The position numbers and the translations under genes were made by a program. Under the pieces are notes generated by a model. That model was not told where the DNA came from and searched no databases. It saw only the letters and a list, made by a program, of their open reading frames with translations. From contig JAUZRV010000200.1 of the NCBI GenBank assembly GCA_030950105.1, positions 1 through 36,103 of the forward strand: a DNA stretch of 36,103 nt, given 5' to 3'. Positions 25,841 to 33,359 of the stretch are shown here, one piece after another (position 1 is the first letter of the stretch; each line of letters begins with the position of its first letter). The stretch comes from Rhodobacterales bacterium. Its GTDB lineage: Bacteria > Pseudomonadota > Alphaproteobacteria > Rhodobacterales > Rhodobacteraceae.

Positions 25841-26461
25841 TTATTTGGCGTAGATCGCGCGGGCGAGGGTATCAAGCTCGGCGGCGGCTTTGCCATTCGG
25901 TTCTTGTTCAAACACGGCCAGTCCTTCGGAAAAAGAGCGGCGGAAGGCGAGGCGCTGCACCATGCGCGGGCTGAGCGCGACAATCGGGTCGAGCATTTCA
26001 AGCGCTTCCATGGTTTCGGCATTTTCGCGTGATTTCGGGTGCGGGTCGGCGCGGTTGATAAAGGCAAGGACGGGGGGCATTTTGCCCTTTTTGCGTTCCT
26101 CGGTGATGATACCAAGGAAATGCTGCGTGGCCCAGATATCGGCCTGCGACGGGGTCACGGGAATAACGATGCGGTCGCAAATGCGGATCGCGGCGCGCAG
26201 GGCATCCATATCGGAGGTGCCCACATCAATCAGCCAATCATTTTTGGCGCCGGTGGCTTTGGTCGGTAGCTTGTGCACGACTTTGAGGGCCGGTTCCACG
26301 GCGTCTTCTTCGCGAATGTCGGCAACGTCGGTCACGGTGCGTTGCGGGTCAAGATCACAAACGGTGACTTTTTCGCCTTTGGATATGCGCCACATCGCCA
26401 TATTGAAAACGATTGTGCTTTTGCCGGTGCCGCCTTTGAAGTTGGCGTAAAGAGTCATCAT
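25841..26461 (-). CDS. ParA/MinD-like ATPase
   Basis: A 206-residue cytoplasmic deviant Walker A ATPase: ANFKGGTGKSTIVFNMA near the N-terminus, the DLDPQ motif, then WLIDVGTSDMDALRAA in place of the usual D-x-P Walker B and VIPVTPSQADIW. It belongs with ParA-family proteins that position complexes or cargo. There is no ParB or parS here, so a chromosome-partition role is unlikely; positioning or assembly of the neighbouring envelope proteins is a reasonable inference. It is tightly packed with the TPR gene downstream (27 bases) and the LolA-like gene upstream (21 bases). Confidence 0.85.
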   Translation of the reverse strand: MMTLYANFKGGTGKSTIVFNMAMWRISKGEKVTVCDLDPQRTVTDVADIREEDAVEPALKVVHKLPTKATGAKNDWLIDVGTSDMDALRAAIRICDRIVIPVTPSQADIWATQHFLGIITEERKKGKMPPVLAFINRADPHPKSRENAETMEALEMLDPIVALSPRMVQRLAFRRSFSEGLAVFEQEPNGKAAAELDTLARAIYAK

Positions 26462-26482
26462 GGCGTTTGGTCCTTCTATTCT

Positions 26483-27268
26483 TTAGTCGCGTGTGGGGGC
26501 GGGCAATTGCGTATTCGGCAGCTCGATTTTTTGCCAACCTTGCGGCACTTGGAAGGCCGTGGGATTGACTGCGCCGACAACGATGTTTTCGAGGCGGCGG
26601 GTGTCACCATTGGCCAGAGTTTCGCGCACGACGACGCGTAATTCGGGGTCAAACCACCAATCGCCATTTGCGACGGGTTGACCGGGGATCGTGGTTTGTG
26701 TGGTCCAGTATTCGGTGCGGCGGCCATTCAGATCGCGCATGGATTGAAACGACATGATCATTTTTGCGCCGTCAGGGGTTTCTTGCCGCAAGGCGCGGCG
26801 GCGGGTAGAATCCCAGAGCAGAACCGTTGGCGCGGTGTTGGGGGCCGTCGATAAATTCCAGCGCTCAACCGCAATGCCGTTGACGGTATCGGTGCCACTG
26901 CGTTGGCAGCTTGGCGATTCTATCTGACCGGGGCAGGGGTTGGTATAGGCGTCGGTGGCGGTCGCGGGCACGGCGGGGCCGATCACCTCCATATAGGTGC
27001 GGGCAGCGGGATCGAGAATATACATTGCGCCAATTTCGGGGCGCAGGATCTGAATGATATTCTGGCCTTCGCTGACAAATTCGAGGCGCATGTTCTGACC
27101 TGATTTCACCACGGTGCCGGTTGTTTCGGGTTGGCCAGCACGCGCATGCAGGGCGGTGGCCGAATAGGAAAGGGTTTGCTGGGCCGCAAGGGGCGTGGCG
27201 GGCAGGACCGTCATAGCAACCGATATCAAAGGGAACATCACGGCAGAAACGATGGTTTTGATCAACAT
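26483..27268 (-). CDS. Secreted LolA/DUF4412-like protein
   Basis: A 261-residue exported protein with signal peptide MLIKTIVSAVMFPLISVA ... PLAAQ, followed by beta-rich sequence. GTVVKSGQNMRLEFVSEGQNI, IGAMYILDPAARTYMEVIG and WWFDPELRVVVRE are like the concave-sheet periplasmic proteins of the LolA/DUF4412 type, which bind lipids or lipoproteins. Two cysteines (NPCPG and SPSCQ) probably form a disulfide loop. Start at ATG 27268, since the longer frame to 27313 precedes the signal peptide. Identity is by pattern only. Confidence 0.55.
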   Translation of the reverse strand: MLIKTIVSAVMFPLISVAMTVLPATPLAAQQTLSYSATALHARAGQPETTGTVVKSGQNMRLEFVSEGQNIIQILRPEIGAMYILDPAARTYMEVIGPAVPATATDAYTNPCPGQIESPSCQRSGTDTVNGIAVERWNLSTAPNTAPTVLLWDSTRRRALRQETPDGAKMIMSFQSMRDLNGRRTEYWTTQTTIPGQPVANGDWWFDPELRVVVRETLANGDTRRLENIVVGAVNPTAFQVPQGWQKIELPNTQLPAPTRD

Positions 27269-27336
27269 ATCCGGGGCCCTCTTTGATTGATTTGTGACGT
27301 ATTCATGGCGCATTTTTGAAAGGAAATTAAGGGGTT

Positions 27337-27365
27337 GCCCGCCCCAACGATGTGTCGGGGCGGGC
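27337..27365 (-). terminator. GC-rich hairpin after the Asn/Gly/Trp-repeat gene
   Basis: GCCCGCCCC (27337-27345) and GGGGCGGGC (27357-27365) form a perfect 9-bp stem with an 11-base loop, about 20 bases past the stop at 27387. On the minus strand it is followed by AACCCCTTAATTT, a weak T-run, so it may be a partial terminator or an mRNA-stabilising structure that limits expression of the downstream genes. Confidence 0.6.
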
Positions 27366-27386
27366 GGTATTAAAGCCTAAGCCAAC

Positions 27387-27941
27387 TTAGTTAGTGGCTT
27401 CTGCTGTTGGCTCTTGAACGTCGGCGGCAGGCGCGTCTGCAGGAGCAGCGGCAGCACCGGGCATTGGGCCCCAAGCCGGGTTCCAAGGCATGTTGTTATA
27501 GCCGTTGCCACCGTTCATGTTGTTATAGCCGTTGCCGTAACCTTGGCCCTGACCTTGGCCTTGGCCTTGAGCTTCACTTTGGCCTTGGCCTTCGGCGGAA
27601 CCGGTGAAGCCAAAGTTGAACGAACCAGTGCCGTTGCCATTGCCGTTACCGTTGTTGGACCCGTTGAAAGGACCCCAGTTGTTGCCCCAACCGTTGTTGC
27701 CACCCCAAGGTGTCCAGTTGTTGCCGCCCCAACCGTTGTTGCCGTTGTTGCCCCAACCGTTGTTGCCACCCCAAGGTGTCCAGCCATTGTTGTTGTTGAA
27801 AGGGCCCCAGTTGTTGCCGCCCCAACCGTTGTTGTTGTTATAGCCGCCGTTATTTGGGCCCCAGTTTTGAGCGGATGCTTCAAGAGCTGCAACACTTGTA
27901 AGGCCTGCGGCCAGAACGGCTGTCATGATGATCTTTTTCAT
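27387..27941 (-). CDS. Secreted Asn/Gly/Trp-repeat protein
   Basis: A 184-residue protein: signal peptide of ~24 residues (MKKIIMTAVLAAGLTSVAALEASAQ), a repeat region (27-93) built from units such as NNGWGGNNW(G/T)P(F/W), a Gly/Gln dipeptide run (118-134), a GYNNM pair (138-151) and an Ala/Pro/Glu tail. Low-complexity Gly/Asn/aromatic composition is seen in structural proteins, e.g. sulfur globule proteins, and could give phase separation or fibre formation. No conserved domain is recognised. Start fixed by the signal peptide at 27941, with GGAG just upstream. Confidence 0.75.
   Translation of the reverse strand: MKKIIMTAVLAAGLTSVAALEASAQNWGPNNGGYNNNNGWGGNNWGPFNNNNGWTPWGGNNGWGNNGNNGWGGNNWTPWGGNNGWGNNWGPFNGSNNGNGNGNGTGSFNFGFTGSAEGQGQSEAQGQGQGQGQGYGNGYNNMNGGNGYNNMPWNPAWGPMPGAAAAPADAPAADVQEPTAEATN
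27678..27783. repeat. 40-bp direct repeat with 66-bp period inside the Asn/Gly/Trp-repeat gene
   Basis: Bases 27678-27717 and 27744-27783 are identical over 40 bp and encode repeated WTPWGGNNGWGNN-type units. The 66-bp period equals 22 codons, so unit gain or loss would keep the frame. Surrounding sequence holds shorter partial copies (GTTGTTGCCxCCCCAA). Confidence 0.85.
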
Positions 27942-28078
27942 TGGTAGTCTCCTAAATGTGTCCCGGATTATGTGTGGACGGTGGCAGTGGGACATATGCC
28001 GTTATCCAAAAAATGTGCCGTGATTGGCACGGTCGTATATTTGTGCCGAAATCGGCGGGGGCTTAATCTCTTTTCGGT

Positions 28079-28792
28079 TCACCAGAACCCGAAGGGAGAA
28101 AAATTCGTTGAGGGCGACCCGAAACCGGGAAAACCGCCCATAGAGGGGAAACCGCCGTAGCCGTTTCCGGGGAAATTATTGAAGCCGCCCGGAAAGCTGT
28201 TGAAGCCGCCCGGAAAACCGTTGTTCGAATAGGGGCCAAAGCCGTTTGACCCATATTGTTGACCGTAAGGTTGGCCGTAATAGGGTTGGTTGTAGTTTTG
28301 GCCGTTTTGCTGGCCGTATGGTTGGTCATACCCTTGCCTGTATTGCGGGTAGGCAGTGGAGTTTTGTGTGGGCGTTTGAACGCTGCGGGGTTGGCCCATA
28401 TTGGCGGGCGCAAAAGCTTGTTGTCGGGGTTGCCCAAGCTGCTGTTGTGGTTGCATCTGCGGATAGGCCGGACGCGCGGGTGCGGCGGGGTTGGTGTTGC
28501 GCCCCGTGGCCAGCAATTCGTCAAGGTTGTCCGGCGCAAAGCGGTTGTCGGCGGCCACAGGCGCGTTATCTGGCGCGATTGTGTGGGGTGTTTTTACCGA
28601 CGGTTCAACGTAATATTTCGGCTTTTTCTGCGGGTCCATAACCGGTGCAGAGGAAGCCAAATTCTGGTTATTTGTGTTTGTATTCCATGCGTTAGACCCT
28701 TGTTCCGCTCCTGATACAGGAGAGAGCGTTGCGATGACTGCGACCGCAGCTATGGGCAATGAAATGGAAAATTTCACTTTATTCTGTTCCAT
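28079..28792 (-). CDS. Secreted Gln/Tyr/Pro-rich protein with FPGGFN repeats
   Basis: A 237-residue protein with signal sequence SISLPIAAVAVIATLSPVSGA, a Gln/Pro/Ala-rich middle, a QPYGQQ-type tract (~170-195) and a Phe/Pro/Gly C-terminus with FPGGFNSFPGGFNNFPG and final SPFGFW. Apart from a short central motif (NRFAPDNLDELLATGR) it is low complexity. It shares composition with its two neighbours and a C-terminal PFGF with the Met-heptad protein at 34719. Start at 28792 by signal peptide. Function unknown; an envelope structural role is inference. Confidence 0.7.
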   Translation of the reverse strand: MEQNKVKFSISLPIAAVAVIATLSPVSGAEQGSNAWNTNTNNQNLASSAPVMDPQKKPKYYVEPSVKTPHTIAPDNAPVAADNRFAPDNLDELLATGRNTNPAAPARPAYPQMQPQQQLGQPRQQAFAPANMGQPRSVQTPTQNSTAYPQYRQGYDQPYGQQNGQNYNQPYYGQPYGQQYGSNGFGPYSNNGFPGGFNSFPGGFNNFPGNGYGGFPSMGGFPGFGSPSTNFSPFGFW

Positions 28793-28805
28793 ATTTTCTC
28801 TCCGA

Positions 28806-29477
28806 CTATCGGTTGGGCGCTGGCGAATATCCGCCATATCCGGGGGGGGGACCATAGCCATTTGGCGGTCGATTTGGTCCAAAGGCGGGGTTGTAGCCGC
28901 CCCATTGTTGCATCTGTGGTGGCATTATCTGTCCAAAATACGGTCCGGTGTTGCGCATGTTTCCTTGATTGAACAGAGGGCCATTCTGAAAGACGGGGGG
29001 GCGATATTGTGGTTGGTTGGCAAAGCCGGAATTGGTGCCGCGATTGTTCATATTGGGCGGGGCGACGTAACCGGGGAAAAAGCCCGGTGTGGTCACCATA
29101 TTTGAGGCGGCAGCGGCGGCCTGATTTGCCCAGCGCTGTCGATTCTGGTTGGCATTGGCGATGTTCGCGGCAGTATTGGGCGGGCTAATGGGGGCCACAT
29201 TTGTTCCGGTATTGGCAGGCGTATTTTCCCCGGGCGTGGCGCGATTTTGCATCCAATAGGGCAACGCTTGCGCATTGTTTTGCGGATTTGCCCAATTTGG
29301 GCGCGCGGGTTGCTGCTGGCGTTGTTGCGGTTGAACGGGTTGCGGCGGGGCAATGATGATTTGATACGGGCCGGGGAGAGGGGCAACCGGCGGTGTCACC
29401 TGTGCCTGCGCGATTGTGGCCAGTTCAACAGCCATGCCAAAGCCCAGAATTGCGGCGAGTTTTGTAAGTCTATGCAT
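28806..29477 (-). CDS. Secreted Pro/Gln/Asn-rich protein
   Basis: A 223-residue protein with signal peptide MHRLTKLAAILGFGMAVELA to the AQA site near residue 25, then VAPLPGPYQIIIAPPQPVQPQ, a long Asn/Gln/Pro/Ala-rich region, and a C-terminal GYGPPPGYGGYSPAPNR. It contains several Trp and Met-Gln motifs (PYWMQNR, PPQMQQWGG). No domain recognised. It begins 10 bases after the RND gene ends and is 13 bases before the next gene, so it is surely in the same operon. Confidence 0.7.
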   Translation of the reverse strand: MHRLTKLAAILGFGMAVELATIAQAQVTPPVAPLPGPYQIIIAPPQPVQPQQRQQQPARPNWANPQNNAQALPYWMQNRATPGENTPANTGTNVAPISPPNTAANIANANQNRQRWANQAAAAASNMVTTPGFFPGYVAPPNMNNRGTNSGFANQPQYRPPVFQNGPLFNQGNMRNTGPYFGQIMPPQMQQWGGYNPAFGPNRPPNGYGPPPGYGGYSPAPNR

Positions 29478-29487
29478 GCTCTGTTCC

Positions 29488-32400
29488 TTACTCGCTTGCG
29501 GTGCTGCCCGGTTTTTTCAACCGGATGCCGCGTCGTCCCGAGGCCTTGGCGGCTTTGGGCTTGGGGGGCTTGGTGGGTTTGGCTGCTTTTGCCGCTGATT
29601 TGGGCGCGGCTTTCACTTTTGGCTTGGCTGCCGCTTTGGAGGCTGGCTTGGCTTTCGGCTTGGGGGCGGGTTTGGCTTTCGGCTTTGCTGCCGCTTTTGC
29701 CGCTGGCTTAACCGCAGCGGGTTTAACGCTCGCTGGCTTTACAGCTGCGGGTTTAACCGCTGCGGGTTTTTGAACTTTCGCCGGGGCCGAGATAACCGGA
29801 GCAGGGCGGGGTGCTGCGGTTTGGGGGGCGGCCATGACGCTTACGGTGCGCGGTTTGGAACCGAACAGGCCAATGAACCACTGAACGCCACCGGATATCA
29901 ACAACCACAGGCCTTCGCCGAGCATCAGGATTGCGTCCATGATCCCGCCAAGAAAGGCGCGGCTTTTGGGCAGGGAACCACCGCCGTGGGGGCGATAGGC
30001 AGGGGCGGCGGTTTCGGTTGCAGCAACCGTTGCGTCTGTGTCCGGTGACCCGTCGCCATTATCGGTAAGCGCCTTGCGGAAGGTCACACAACCGAGCGGG
30101 ATCACGATCAAGGTAAGCAATGTCGACACCATGCCGCCCATCATGAGCGAGATCGCCATGCCTTCAAAAATCGGATCCGAAAGGATCACGGAGGATCCCG
30201 CCATCAACGCCAATGCGGTGATGATAATCGGGCGGGTCCGGGTGCAACAGGCGTAAACGACCGCATCACGCACTTCCATACCGTCTTCGACCGCGTGGCG
30301 CGAAAAATCGACCAGCAGAATCGAGTTGCGCACAATTATCCCGGCGAGCGCGATGAAACCGATCATCGAGGTCGCGGTGAACGGCGCGTCAAACAACCAG
30401 TGGCCGGGTACAATGCCAATCAGGGTAAGCGGGATTGGAGCCATAACAATGGCGGGCATGGTGAAATTGCCGAACTCCCAGACCACAAGAATATAAATCA
30501 GGATCAGCGCGACACCGAATGCAATGCCCATATCGCGGAAAGTGACATAGGTAACGGTCCATTCGCCGGTCCACTCAAGCGCGGATTGCAGGCTGTTTTT
30601 GGGGGGACCGGTGAAATTTGTATCCACGGCGACACCATCGGGGGCAATGTAATCTTCAAGCAGACCTTCGACTTCGAGGATGCCATAAATCGGCGCGCCA
30701 AGCTGGCCTGCGACCTCGCCGGTGACGTATTCAACGGCACGCAGGTCTTTGTGATAGACCGGCGGATCAAGTTGGAAGGCCTCGAAATAGCCAAGTTCGG
30801 TGAGCGGGATCATGGTGCCCGAGGCAGTCGGAATTGGCAGTTGCCCGAGGCGGCCAAAATCACCGCGCAGCGCCAGAGGCATTTGCAGATAGATATATTC
30901 GGGTTCAAGCGCGCGTTCGTTTTTCACATCGCCAAGGATCATCCCGCCCATGGCCATTTCCAGTTGGCGATTGATGTTTTCAACCGACACACCACGGCGC
31001 GACGCCTTTTCGCGGTTCACCACAAAACGCCAGCTATCATAGGGGGCGTGCAGGAAGGTATCGGAATCGACGATTGTTTCGGCTTTGGCGAACATTGCCT
31101 CGACATCACGCGCTACCTGACGGCGGGTCGCACCATCGGGGCCGTAAATCTCGGCGACCATGGTTTGCAAGACCGGCGGTCCGGGGGGCATTTCCACCAC
31201 TTCGAGGTTGCCACCGGCGGCGGCTGCGATCGGGGTCAAGGCATTGCGGGCCAAAACCGCAAGTGCGTGCGAGGACCGTTCGCGATCGCCTTTGTCGGTT
31301 AATTGCACCTGAATGTCGGCTTGCCATGGACGATCCCGCAAATAGGTATGGCGCACCAAGCCGTTGAAGTTAAACGGGCTTGCGGTGCCGGTATAGGATT
31401 GCAGGGCCACGACCTCGGGAATATCCATCAGTTCCTCGGCAAGACGCGCCACGACATTGGCGGTCACCGGAAGGGCGGTGCCCTCGGGCATGTTCAGTAC
31501 GACGTTGAATTCCGGTTTATTGTCGTTTGGCAGCATTTTCACCGCGACGCTTTGGGTGCCGAACATCGACAGGCTCAGGGCGAAGACGAACAACAGGCCG
31601 ATGCCGAAAATCCAGCCTTTGAGGCGGCTGTCGAGGAGCGGCAGCAACATACCTTTGAAAAAGTGGTTGAGTTTGCGTTCCTGACGGTGTTCCGCCTTTT
31701 GCAGCTTGTCGAGCTGTTTCATCGTCGGTTTGATGCGCTGGGCGAGCCAGGGCGTGAATATAAACGCGGCAAACAGCGAGATCAGCATGGCCACAGACCC
31801 AAGGGCCGGAATCGGGGCCATATACGGTCCCATCATGCCGGTCACAAACCCCATCGGCAACAAGGCGGCGATGACGGTGAATGTGGCCAAAATGGTCGGG
31901 TTGCCGACTTCGCGCACCGCATCGACATTGCATTGGTCAGAACATTCGCCCTTCATCAACCAGCGACGGTAGATATTTTCAACCACCACAATGGCATCAT
32001 CCACCAAAATCCCGATGGAAAATATCAGTGCGAACAACGACACCCGATCAATGGTAAAACCAAGCAGGTAAGCGCCAAATACGGTGAGCAGGATCACCAC
32101 AGGGATCACGATCAACACCACAATGGCGGCGCGTAGACCCAACGCATACCAGATCAACAAGGTGACGGCGCCGGTGACCACGAACAATTTAAAGATCAGC
32201 TCGTTCACTTTTTCATTGGCGGTTTCGCCGTAATCGCGGGTCACTTCGACATGGATATTGTCGGGGATCAGGCTGCCTTTGAGGCGCTCGATGTATTCCA
32301 GAACATCTTTGGTCACCTGCACGCCGTTGGAGCCGGCCTTTTTGGCAACCGCGATGGTCACGGCGGGGGCGCCAATGGGCGCGCGGGTGTCGGTGATGGC

Positions 32401-33327
32401 TTCGCCTTCTTCGGCGTGGACGCCATAGGAGGGGCCTGTATAATAGGCGACCATTGTATTGGCGTCGTCGGTGCCTTGGGTCACAAGGGCAACGTCGCGG
32501 ATATAGACGGCCTGGCCCTGGCTGTCGCCAATCATCAGGTTTTCGATGTCTTGCACCGACTGTAGGAAAGCGCCGGTATAAAGGGAAAATGTGGTTTGGC
32601 CGGTTTCCACATTGCCGACGCCACGTTCGGAATTGGCGGTGCGAATGGTTTGGGCCAATTGATCAAGACCAATACCAAACCCCGCAAGGCGTTCAGGAAA
32701 AACCTCGATGTTATAAGCATTCGAGCGGCCACCGACGATAAAGCTCTGCGAGGTGCCGCCGATTTCCTTGAGGCGCTGCATCACATCAAGGCCAAGCGTG
32801 CGCATCGACGCCTCGTCGACCTCGTGGGACCACATGGTAAGGGTGACAACCGGCACATTGTCGATGCCTTTGGGGCGGATCAGGGGTTGGGAGACACCGG
32901 GCGGGATACGATCGAGATTGGATTGGATCTTGTCGTTCAGTTTGACCAAGGACGGCCCGAGTTCTTCGCCCACTTCGAATTGCACGGTGACCATCGCGCC
33001 GTTGCGCTGCGACATGGAATAGACGTGTTTAACACCGGCGATTTCCGACATCATGCGTTCGAGCGGATCGGTGGCAAGCGAGGCCACCTGATCGGCAGAA
33101 GCGCCATGATAGGAAAAGAAAATATCAACCATCGGCACCGAGATTTGCGGATCTTCCTGACGCGGTGTCAGAACCAGACCCATCAACCCGAGGGCAAGGC
33201 AGGCAATCAGCAAAAGTGGCGAAAGCGGCGAATTTATGAAAGTTTTGGCCAAACCGCCCGCCAAGCCGAGATTGTTGGAAAACTCGGGGCTTGCACCGTC
33301 TTTTGCGTCTCTATTGTCTGCCATCAT
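29488..33327 (-). CDS. RND-family efflux permease with long Lys/Ala/Pro-rich C-terminal tail
   Basis: A 1279-residue inner-membrane transporter; typical family members are ~1030-1100. TM1 (~35-53), a large periplasmic porter domain, the proton-relay LVDDAIVVVEN in TM4 (~442-450), second porter domain, and the TM10 motif IIVRNSILLVDF (Arg where AcrB has Lys) are all present. It should be driven by proton motive force with the adaptor encoded upstream. After the normal end (~1100) come a hydrophobic stretch (~1122-1155) and a ~110-residue tail of VKPAA, KPKAKPA and similar repeats, strongly positive and histone-H1-like. The tail is unusual for RND permeases. Substrate unknown; no outer-membrane TolC partner is in the window. 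Confidence 0.92.
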   Translation of the reverse strand: MMADNRDAKDGASPEFSNNLGLAGGLAKTFINSPLSPLLLIACLALGLMGLVLTPRQEDPQISVPMVDIFFSYHGASADQVASLATDPLERMMSEIAGVKHVYSMSQRNGAMVTVQFEVGEELGPSLVKLNDKIQSNLDRIPPGVSQPLIRPKGIDNVPVVTLTMWSHEVDEASMRTLGLDVMQRLKEIGGTSQSFIVGGRSNAYNIEVFPERLAGFGIGLDQLAQTIRTANSERGVGNVETGQTTFSLYTGAFLQSVQDIENLMIGDSQGQAVYIRDVALVTQGTDDANTMVAYYTGPSYGVHAEEGEAITDTRAPIGAPAVTIAVAKKAGSNGVQVTKDVLEYIERLKGSLIPDNIHVEVTRDYGETANEKVNELIFKLFVVTGAVTLLIWYALGLRAAIVVLIVIPVVILLTVFGAYLLGFTIDRVSLFALIFSIGILVDDAIVVVENIYRRWLMKGECSDQCNVDAVREVGNPTILATFTVIAALLPMGFVTGMMGPYMAPIPALGSVAMLISLFAAFIFTPWLAQRIKPTMKQLDKLQKAEHRQERKLNHFFKGMLLPLLDSRLKGWIFGIGLLFVFALSLSMFGTQSVAVKMLPNDNKPEFNVVLNMPEGTALPVTANVVARLAEELMDIPEVVALQSYTGTASPFNFNGLVRHTYLRDRPWQADIQVQLTDKGDRERSSHALAVLARNALTPIAAAAGGNLEVVEMPPGPPVLQTMVAEIYGPDGATRRQVARDVEAMFAKAETIVDSDTFLHAPYDSWRFVVNREKASRRGVSVENINRQLEMAMGGMILGDVKNERALEPEYIYLQMPLALRGDFGRLGQLPIPTASGTMIPLTELGYFEAFQLDPPVYHKDLRAVEYVTGEVAGQLGAPIYGILEVEGLLEDYIAPDGVAVDTNFTGPPKNSLQSALEWTGEWTVTYVTFRDMGIAFGVALILIYILVVWEFGNFTMPAIVMAPIPLTLIGIVPGHWLFDAPFTATSMIGFIALAGIIVRNSILLVDFSRHAVEDGMEVRDAVVYACCTRTRPIIITALALMAGSSVILSDPIFEGMAISLMMGGMVSTLLTLIVIPLGCVTFRKALTDNGDGSPDTDATVAATETAAPAYRPHGGGSLPKSRAFLGGIMDAILMLGEGLWLLISGGVQWFIGLFGSKPRTVSVMAAPQTAAPRPAPVISAPAKVQKPAAVKPAAVKPASVKPAAVKPAAKAAAKPKAKPAPKPKAKPASKAAAKPKVKAAPKSAAKAAKPTKPPKPKAAKASGRRGIRLKKPGSTASE

Positions 33328-33359
33328 ATCTCTCCCTTATGTGCTGGCCTGGAACCGGA

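Noticed and set aside
25841-26461. Plasmid or chromosome partition locus based on the ParA-like ATPase
   Set aside because: No ParB gene or parS-like repeats are nearby, and the gene is embedded in an envelope-protein array.
27500-28260. CRISPR-like short repeats
   Set aside because: Repeats are irregular in length, without unique spacers, and are in frame within signal-peptide-bearing low-complexity coding genes.
31303-32136. Long plus-strand open frame (277 codons) opposite the RND gene
   Set aside because: It is antisense to the well-supported RND permease, rich in His/Gln/Gly as typical of complementary frames, and lacks a ribosome binding site.
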